Part shown: positions 58,821 to 64,000 of the stretch, in pieces
Layout of the letters: each line of letters opens with the position of its first letter
Position numbering within the stretch: position 1 is the stretch's first letter
Assembly (NCBI GenBank): GCA_025057995.1
Contig: JANXEW010000001.1
Location: 124,001 to 188,000 of the forward strand
Length of the DNA stretch: 64,000 nucleotides
DNA from: Thermofilaceae archaeon
GTDB taxonomy: Archaea; Thermoproteota; Thermoprotei; Thermofilales; Thermofilaceae
Direction of reading: 5' to 3'
Translations under genes and position numbers: made by a program
Notes under the pieces: model-generated
The model's database searches: none
What the model saw: the letters and a program-made list of their open reading frames with translations, nothing else
Told to the model about the DNA's origin: nothing

Positions 58821-59173
58821 AGGAGGGCTTTTGGTGAATAAAGATAAAGATTAAGTTTAAACCGTTAAACTTATTAAACCTTTTAACTTCTCTTTTCCAC
58901 CTTGAACAGCCTACATTCTATGACTCAACTGGTTATACGCAAGGGACTACAATGGTAAGAATATCGTCAACCGACCACTTAAATTTTATAATTCTCAACA
59001 TTGTCTCTAAGTCTAAAGGTCTAAATCTTTCTTTCTAGGAAAAATCTCTAAGAAGGTTTCGATCAAAAGTTTACGTTTCTCGAGCTACAAAGCAGGTCAA
59101 TGAGTGAGAGTTCAGTATGATAGCTTAAGAGTTAGCGACATTAGGGACCTCTTTTTCTTCTAAAGCTTTACAT
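58821..59173. other. 353-base AT-rich gap between S component and ECF core
   Basis: No protein-coding frame or structured RNA is evident. The right part is the 3' region of the ECF operon. The left end carries the AT-rich promoter of the S-component gene (CTTTATCTTTA on the minus strand, about 24 bases before ATG 58820). I see no convincing FMN riboswitch fold in it. Confidence 0.45.
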
Positions 59174-59977
59174 TTATTTGGCCGATAGGACACGCGCTAA
59201 CGCCTCAGCGACGTCCTCCGCTGTAGGGGACTTAGCTTTTAACTTAGCAGCTAAGATTTGCAGGTGTGTCGGTGAAAAACCATGGTTTCTTAGAAACTCT
59301 ACGTTGATCAGGAGTTCTCGAGCTTCACCATCGTAGATAACTTTCCCCTGCTCGAGGGTGATAACCCGGTTCGCAAAACGAGCCAGAAGATCAGTGTCAT
59401 GAGTAATAACCATCACGGTCTTCCCTTTCTTAACTAGTTCAGCTAAACTCTTGAAAAGTGAAACGCACCGATAGTAGTCTAAACCGGTTGTAGGTTCATC
59501 AAGTAAGACAAAATCCGTATCCATGGCAAGGACACAAGCTATAGCTAAACGCCGCTTCTCCCCGAAGCTCAAAGTATGAGGGGAATGGTCGAATGGCTTA
59601 AACAAGTTCACGCTTTCTAAAGCGTTGTTTATCCTTTGTAGAGCTTCATCAGGGGGTATGCCTAGATTTCTCAGAGCAAAGCTCATCTCTTCACGTATTG
59701 TCGCTGAGAACAGCATAGTTTCAGGATTTTGAAACACGTATCCAATTTTCCTCGCGAGGATAGATACTGGTGTCTTCCTCGTATCTAGACCGTCGACGAG
59801 CACACGACCGCGTGTCGGCTTAAGGAGGCCTACGACCAGTTTAGCTAAAGTTGTTTTACCAGCTCCCGAGTGACCAATTATACCGACAAACTCTCCCCGG
59901 TCTATCGTCAACGTGACTTCTTTAACGGCTTCTGAACCGTTCGGGTAAGTGTAACTGACGTTTTCTAGAATTATCAT
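59174..59977 (-). CDS. ECF transporter ATPase (EcfA2 type)
   Basis: A 267-residue ABC ATPase of the ECF family. Walker A GHSGAGKTT, the Q-loop GYVFQNPETMLFSATI with the ECF-typical 'Q.P' form, signature LSFGEKRRLAIACVL, Walker B FVLLDEPTTGLD and the switch His are present. It pairs with the other ATPase encoded immediately upstream, overlapping by four bases, to drive substrate uptake with EcfT and an S component. A short C-terminal tail (KAKSPTAEDVAEALARVL) is typical of archaeal EcfA proteins. Confidence 0.92.
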   Translation of the reverse strand: MIILENVSYTYPNGSEAVKEVTLTIDRGEFVGIIGHSGAGKTTLAKLVVGLLKPTRGRVLVDGLDTRKTPVSILARKIGYVFQNPETMLFSATIREEMSFALRNLGIPPDEALQRINNALESVNLFKPFDHSPHTLSFGEKRRLAIACVLAMDTDFVLLDEPTTGLDYYRCVSLFKSLAELVKKGKTVMVITHDTDLLARFANRVITLEQGKVIYDGEARELLINVEFLRNHGFSPTHLQILAAKLKAKSPTAEDVAEALARVLSAK

Positions 59978-60876
59978 AGCCGGAACACCTCTACAGCTTC
60001 CTTTAAGCGAACTGGGACGGGGATCTCGATAGATTTTCTCCTTAAACAGTAGACGACCTCGCTGACCCCCGGCGGACGTACCCCGTACTTTTCAATTTCA
60101 TCGACTCTACTAAAGACGTCTTGAGGCTCTCCGATTAACACTATTCTACCTTCGTGCATCACTGCAATCCTATCTGCGACTTCAACTGCCCACTCCACCC
60201 TGTGCTCAGCTGCAATTATCGTAAGCCCGTGCTCGCGCTTAAGTTGTGATACTACCTCTAAGACTAGGGAGGTGCCCTTATGGTCGAGCATGGAGGTGGG
60301 CTCGTCCAACAGCAAGACTCTCGGCTTCATCGTTAGAACACTCGCTATGGCTATCAACTGTTTTTCACCGCCTGAGAGAGACTGTGGATCTCTATCCAGA
60401 TACCTGTGTAGGTCAAGAGCATCTGCAACCCATTCTACTCTACTCACCACTTCATCCTTCGGCAGACCGAGGTTCTCGGGAACCATAGCAAGCTCTTCTT
60501 TAACAGACCTGGTGATAACTTGCATCTCAGGATTCTGATAAACTATACCGACTACGCCAGCTAGCTTGCTGTAGCCTAGATCAGTTACATTCAACCCTTC
60601 GACTGAAACTTCACCATCGACCTCCCCTGGAACAACCCAAGGTATAAGACCTGCTATCACGTAAAGGAGAGTACTCTTTCCACAGCCGCTCGGTCCCATT
60701 AAAATAAGCATCTCTCCACGGTTGACGTTGAGACTCAAGCCTTTAAGTATCCACTCCACTGAAACGGCATACTTAACATATAAGTCCTTTACAACGACGG
60801 CTGGAGACCCCAAGTTGCAACACCCCCGTAGAATATGGTCGACGCCAAGACGAAAAGAGTGTCTCGAAGTCGCCAA
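59974..60876 (-). CDS. ECF transporter ATPase (EcfA1 type)
   Basis: An ABC ATPase with Walker A GPSGCGKST, Q-loop VYQNPEMQVITRSV, signature LSGGEKQLIAIASVL and Walker B LLLDEPTSMLD. The 300-residue frame overlaps ecfT by 88 bases. TTG 60813 (MGSPAVVVKDLYVKY), with GGGGGTG at a good distance before it, is the likelier start and gives about 279 residues. It partners with the downstream ATPase in the ECF core. Confidence 0.92.
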   Translation of the reverse strand: MATSRHSFRLGVDHILRGCCNLGSPAVVVKDLYVKYAVSVEWILKGLSLNVNRGEMLILMGPSGCGKSTLLYVIAGLIPWVVPGEVDGEVSVEGLNVTDLGYSKLAGVVGIVYQNPEMQVITRSVKEELAMVPENLGLPKDEVVSRVEWVADALDLHRYLDRDPQSLSGGEKQLIAIASVLTMKPRVLLLDEPTSMLDHKGTSLVLEVVSQLKREHGLTIIAAEHRVEWAVEVADRIAVMHEGRIVLIGEPQDVFSRVDEIEKYGVRPPGVSEVVYCLRRKSIEIPVPVRLKEAVEVFRL

Positions 60877-61565
60877 CTAGGCTCAAACACGTAAGTCCTT
60901 TTAGCCAATCCTACGAATCGTGATGCAAGAACCATGCTTAGATCCCACACGTCGCTGAGAAGCTTTGATATCACTGGAACGATAATAGGCAAGTGGTTCT
61001 TGAGACGCTGGAGGGGTCCTCCCCTATCAAGAGCTAAACCACGCGCCTTTTGCGCATCGATGACTTCCTTGACAGCCCTTAAAGCAGAAGGGAGCAGGTT
61101 GAGCGCTAACGTGAATGTTAACGCTATCTTTGAAGGTACACCAAGTCTCTCTAAAGCCCAAGTCAAGTGATAAGGTTTAGTGGAAGAGAAGAAGACGACG
61201 AAAGCTAGAACCGGGCAAATTATCAGGAAAAACTTGCCTAGAGCTACAAGCAACCCATAATCTGTAATTTTTAAAAAACCTAAAGAGAAGAGTAGATTAC
61301 CTTGGTTGCTGTACATGCTTGCCCAAACAAGTGTTACTGCTGCGAGAAAGGCTGAAGCGTTGACTACTAACAGCGCAGCCAAACCGGCGCCTAAACCTGA
61401 TAGACTCAATGCGACAACGAGTGAAGCGAATACGGGGATCCCCTTAAGCCCATTAAACTGTGTAGCTATAGATGCTACGAGGACAAGGAGTAACCAGACG
61501 AGCTTTGCCCGAGGATCAAGTTTGTGAAAGAAAGTTTCTCTTTCCACATATAAACCTGAGGACAT
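60789..61565 (-). CDS. ECF transporter transmembrane protein EcfT
   Basis: A 258-residue EcfT with about six spans. FFHKLDPRAKLVWLLLVLVAS is the typical N-terminus. The cytoplasmic coupling helices carry the Ala-Arg-Gly signature in AQKARGLALDRGG and a second arginine-rich segment (ASRFVGLAKRTY). These contact the two ATPases. It lies 30 bases downstream of the larger S-component-like gene and overlaps the ATPase gene. Confidence 0.9.
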   Translation of the reverse strand: MSSGLYVERETFFHKLDPRAKLVWLLLVLVASIATQFNGLKGIPVFASLVVALSLSGLGAGLAALLVVNASAFLAAVTLVWASMYSNQGNLLFSLGFLKITDYGLLVALGKFFLIICPVLAFVVFFSSTKPYHLTWALERLGVPSKIALTFTLALNLLPSALRAVKEVIDAQKARGLALDRGGPLQRLKNHLPIIVPVISKLLSDVWDLSMVLASRFVGLAKRTYVFEPSWRLRDTLFVLASTIFYGGVATWGLQPSL

Positions 61566-61595
61566 TCAATTCACCTAAAAGTAAAAAAAGGATTT

Positions 61596-62444
61596 TTATC
61601 GTACTCGGACTCTATCTCTCCAATATAGACCCCTACCCTTAACTAGCGGATAGAGGATTCTGCCGAGCACAGGTGAGAGGACAGCGTTTACTACAATATT
61701 GTTGGTAAATATTGTTGGAGCGATAATACCCCAAACGACGAAGAGAGGTAAACCGACGATGGCTTCTGTTACATTGAGCCACCAGCAGATGTAAACGGCG
61801 CTTACAAAAGCTTGGATCAACACCCCCCAAGCGTAAAACTCGCCGATCGATTGAGAACTTGAGAAGCTGTGATCTTTTACAAACTTGTAAGGTAGGTACG
61901 CTATCAGGAAGTTCCCTATAAATCCTCCGAAAGATCCGACACCGAAGAATCCTCCAACTATGTCGGCGATGAGGTTACCGATCGCGGCACCAATGCACCC
62001 AGGTATCCCGAAGAACATTCCGAAAATCGGCGCCAAGGAGTTAGCCGGTCGAAGCCAGGTGAAACCTGGTACGATGACTATGGGAGCTGTCGCAGCTAAG
62101 AGACCTCCGTACACGGCAGCGCTTAGGGCTGCAAGAGCTACGTCGATGACCCCCCAGTTGGCAATTCCAGTGCCAGATTTTGTTAACCCTCGCCTTGTAA
62201 AAGTCAACCCGAGCAACTCAACTACAAACACGAGTGTGCCAAGTATCCAGATGACAGCTCCGACGACGAACATCATATCCCGGTATCCGAAGAAGATTTG
62301 AGAAAGGATAAATGAGGACCAAGGGTTTTCGGGGTTTGCGGTTAGAGCTTGCCAAAACGCGTATACGACTAACGCTGCCGCTAGGACGCCTAGAAGCACT
62401 GAAAACAGGACCAGGACTCTAGCTGAACTTTTAGCCTCGCTCAC
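61596..62444 (-). CDS. ECF transporter S component-like membrane protein
   Basis: A 282-residue protein with about six to seven spans. An N-terminal extra pair of spans (about 10-80) precedes an S-component-like core. There, VPGFTWLRPANSLAPIFGMF and GIPGCIGAAIGNLIADIVGG are characteristic of archaeal ECF substrate-binding proteins. Ligand unknown. It is the first gene of the core operon (S component, EcfT, two ATPases). The GTG 62444 start is preceded by a TATA box about 24 bases upstream, suggesting a leaderless mRNA. Confidence 0.78.
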   Translation of the reverse strand: MSEAKSSARVLVLFSVLLGVLAAALVVYAFWQALTANPENPWSSFILSQIFFGYRDMMFVVGAVIWILGTLVFVVELLGLTFTRRGLTKSGTGIANWGVIDVALAALSAAVYGGLLAATAPIVIVPGFTWLRPANSLAPIFGMFFGIPGCIGAAIGNLIADIVGGFFGVGSFGGFIGNFLIAYLPYKFVKDHSFSSSQSIGEFYAWGVLIQAFVSAVYICWWLNVTEAIVGLPLFVVWGIIAPTIFTNNIVVNAVLSPVLGRILYPLVKGRGLYWRDRVRVR

Positions 62445-62463
62445 AGGGAGGTGTTGATTGAGG

Positions 62464-62473
62464 GTTTTTATGC
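62464..62473 (-). promoter_or_regulatory. TATA box of the ECF operon
   Basis: The minus strand reads GCATAAAAAC, centred about 24 bases before GTG 62444. This is consistent with a leaderless transcript. Confidence 0.5.
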
Positions 62474-62631
62474 CTTATCGTAATCTAGTTATAGAGACAA
62501 GTATAGATGAGTTTTAACGAGCAGTTGAATTAACATAAATATGAAAATAAAGTCGAGAAACCTTCCCACTGTACACCTACCCCAGTTGAAAGTTCAATAG
62601 AAGAAGCCTAATCTATCTTTCCAAATAAACG

Positions 62632-63336
62632 CTAGGTTAGCATTACGGGTAGATCGGGGTCGTCGAGAAATACTGTTGAGGTTACCGGGTTATAGTGCAT
62701 GGAGATCGCGTGTACTTCAACACCTTTCATGTAAGCTTCTTTAAGCAGTGCCGGGATAACGGGATCTCCTTCGACATAAGGCTTGAATGCTCGAACCCCG
62801 GGTAGAGCGGCGATAAAGACGATAGTGCCTTTTCCTCCAGATTCTACAAGTTTTACCAGCTCCCGGATGTGACGCCGCCCTCTCTGCGTGGGACAGTCAG
62901 GGTATGCTGCATAATCTCCGTCTCTTAAGACAGCGCTCTTCAACTCGACGTACATGACTTCTTTTCCACACTCCAGTAGGTAGTCTAAAACCGAAGATCC
63001 AAGTCTCGGGTTACGTGCCACTACGAGGCACGGAGCCCAAGGCAAGAGCTTCTCTTCTAGAGCTTTTTCAAAAGCCTTCGACTGCAACGATGTGTCAATC
63101 AGCGCAGCTGCACCTCTCTCTTCAATCGCTATTAGCCGCAAGCGAGTTGCCCCCTCTTTCTTCGGCATACAGTAACATTTTCTACCTGAGACTAATAGCT
63201 CGATGAGCCTTCCAGTATTATTTATGTAGGCTTTCTCCACAGTATTGTCGACTGAGACTTCAACTGCGAATCTGTTTACTCTCCTGACGATCTTACACTC
63301 AGTCGCAACGGGCAGCCTAATGAGTTCACTGGGCAT
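62632..63336 (-). CDS. sfsA: SfsA family protein
   Basis: A 234-residue SfsA protein. The N-terminal OB-like region (VNRFAVEVSVDNTVEKAYINNTGR) is followed by a nuclease-like core with VMYVELKSAVLRDGDYAAYP and DCPTQRGRRHIREL, the family hallmarks that resemble a PD-(D/E)XK active site (Glu-x-Lys in ELK). E. coli SfsA was linked to sugar fermentation and binds DNA; structural work suggests a nuclease fold. It lies on its own with no obvious partner. Confidence 0.9.
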   Translation of the reverse strand: MPSELIRLPVATECKIVRRVNRFAVEVSVDNTVEKAYINNTGRLIELLVSGRKCYCMPKKEGATRLRLIAIEERGAAALIDTSLQSKAFEKALEEKLLPWAPCLVVARNPRLGSSVLDYLLECGKEVMYVELKSAVLRDGDYAAYPDCPTQRGRRHIRELVKLVESGGKGTIVFIAALPGVRAFKPYVEGDPVIPALLKEAYMKGVEVHAISMHYNPVTSTVFLDDPDLPVMLT

Positions 63337-63567
63337 ACGTAGTAGAATGGATGCAAGCTCTTATACAGTTGATTCTCGTAAACGAGGGCTATGTCCGAAG
63401 AGGTTTCAAGAACTAGCATCCTTATCGGTCATGTAGATCTCGAGTAAATAAGTAAACCCGACCGAAGTTTACTACGTTTTTCTATTATTTTGAACAGTTG
63501 AAACCTGTTGAAATCGTTGTTAGATGAACATAATTTTAAAAAGTGGGTTAAAGAGGCTAGAGTTTAG

Positions 63568-64000
63568 ATGGTCTCAAGAAGAAATCTAGAAGAATTTTTG
63601 AAGGAATCGGGTGTAGATTTTAAAATAATTGAAGTATCAGAGGCCGCTACCTCGGAAGAAGCTGCGTCGAGCCTAGGTATAAGTTTATGTGACATAGCGA
63701 AGACTATCGTCTTAAAATCCGACTCAGGGAGATACGTCCTCGTCGTGGTAGCTGGCAACAGGAGGGTCGATTTAGATAAACTCGCTAAGACATTAGGGTT
63801 TCGAAAATTGAGATTAGCAAACGCTGAAGAAGTTGAGGAGGTAACTGGTTATCCTCCGGGCGGCGTTCCCCCTATATGTCATGCAAGGCAGCTTCCCACC
63901 TACGTAGATTTAGAGGTTTTTCAACTGGATCTAGTATACACAGGCGGAGGCGATGATAGACATTTGCTCTGCATATCTCCTAAATCGATAGTGGATCTTG
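63568..64000 (+). CDS. YbaK/ProX-type aminoacyl-tRNA deacylase (partial)
   Basis: The frame starts at ATG 63568 and is still open at the window edge after 144 codons. It shows the YbaK/EbsC pattern: EAATSEEAASSLGISLCDIAKTI with the following IVLKSDSGRYVLVVVAGNRRVDLDK, the Lys of AKTIVLK that faces the active site, GYPPGGVPPICH and YTGGGDDRHLLCISP. Such proteins hydrolyse mischarged tRNAs. About 15 residues are probably missing at the end. Confidence 0.9.
   Translation, partial: MVSRRNLEEFLKESGVDFKIIEVSEAATSEEAASSLGISLCDIAKTIVLKSDSGRYVLVVVAGNRRVDLDKLAKTLGFRKLRLANAEEVEEVTGYPPGGVPPICHARQLPTYVDLEVFQLDLVYTGGGDDRHLLCISPKSIVDL

Noticed and set aside
60813-60876. The first 21 residues of the EcfA1 frame
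   Set aside because: They overlap ecfT and have no domain similarity; a TTG at 60813 with a good ribosome-binding site explains the start better.
1-64000. CRISPR arrays, complete insertion sequences, rRNA genes
   Set aside because: No regularly spaced direct repeats, no transposase of recognisable length and no rRNA-like stretch were found when reading both strands; short repeats could still be missed by eye.

Overview
The window looks like a chromosomal segment of a thermophilic archaeon, most likely in the Thermoproteota (crenarchaeal/korarchaeal side). Supporting markers are an XPB helicase-Bax1 nuclease pair, an archaeal-type LeuRS, a Thg1-like protein, an aKMT-like methyltransferase, an AbrB-PhoU regulator and a DUF4443 regulator. 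Many genes have a TATA-like box about 24-29 bases before the start codon and no ribosome-binding site, which fits leaderless mRNAs. There is no rRNA, no recognisable tRNA, no CRISPR array and no intact insertion sequence. I cannot name the genus.

Layout. 1-1.2 kb: two Gfo/Idh/MocA oxidoreductases converge, followed by a decayed stretch. 1.9-10.1 kb: a CinA-like protein, adenylate kinase, an OPT-like transporter and a 1494-residue fusion of an M28-peptidase-like ectodomain with an FtsX-type permease. 10.1-13.9 kb: XPB, Bax1 and a pseudo-phosphatase/HD fusion on the minus strand. 14-25 kb: an atypical thioredoxin reductase, hypE, a sugar kinase/hydroxyacid dehydrogenase/HpcH aldolase group, a DJ-1 family protein, an M42 peptidase, then an ACT protein, Mth938-like protein, hypD, hypC and a tmk-like gene in a row. 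25-27.6 kb: a polar amino-acid ABC importer. 28.4-35.5 kb: galT, a GC-rich structured element, an alpha/beta-hydrolase-like protein, a methyltransferase, a UbiA prenyltransferase, leuS and a Thg1-like gene.

35.5-45.5 kb holds sugar-linked oxidoreductases, an Eis-like GNAT, a TIM-barrel isomerase, a membrane zincin, a nucleoside phosphorylase, a flavin reductase, a zinc-finger protein and the AbrB-PhoU regulator. 45.5-53 kb is a dense carbohydrate-catabolic region: SCP2 protein, hydroxyacid dehydrogenase, FGGY kinase, class II aldolase, two SDRs, a UroD-like protein and an aldo/keto reductase. 53-64 kb has a decayed PIN-like gene, a phosphotriesterase-family hydrolase, DUF4430 and DUF4443 proteins, a GH51 arabinofuranosidase, an ECF transporter with two S components, SfsA and a YbaK-type gene cut by the window end.

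The overall theme is uptake and breakdown of pentoses, sugar acids and peptides by an organism that also makes NiFe-hydrogenase cofactor. The most unusual parts are the peptidase-like/permease fusion, the HD protein with a dead phosphatase domain next to XPB-Bax1, the GC-rich hairpin beside galT, and several enzymes with a key residue replaced: a tmk-like P-loop Lys, an alpha/beta-hydrolase Ser, a hydroxyacid dehydrogenase Arg and a TrxR nucleotide motif.
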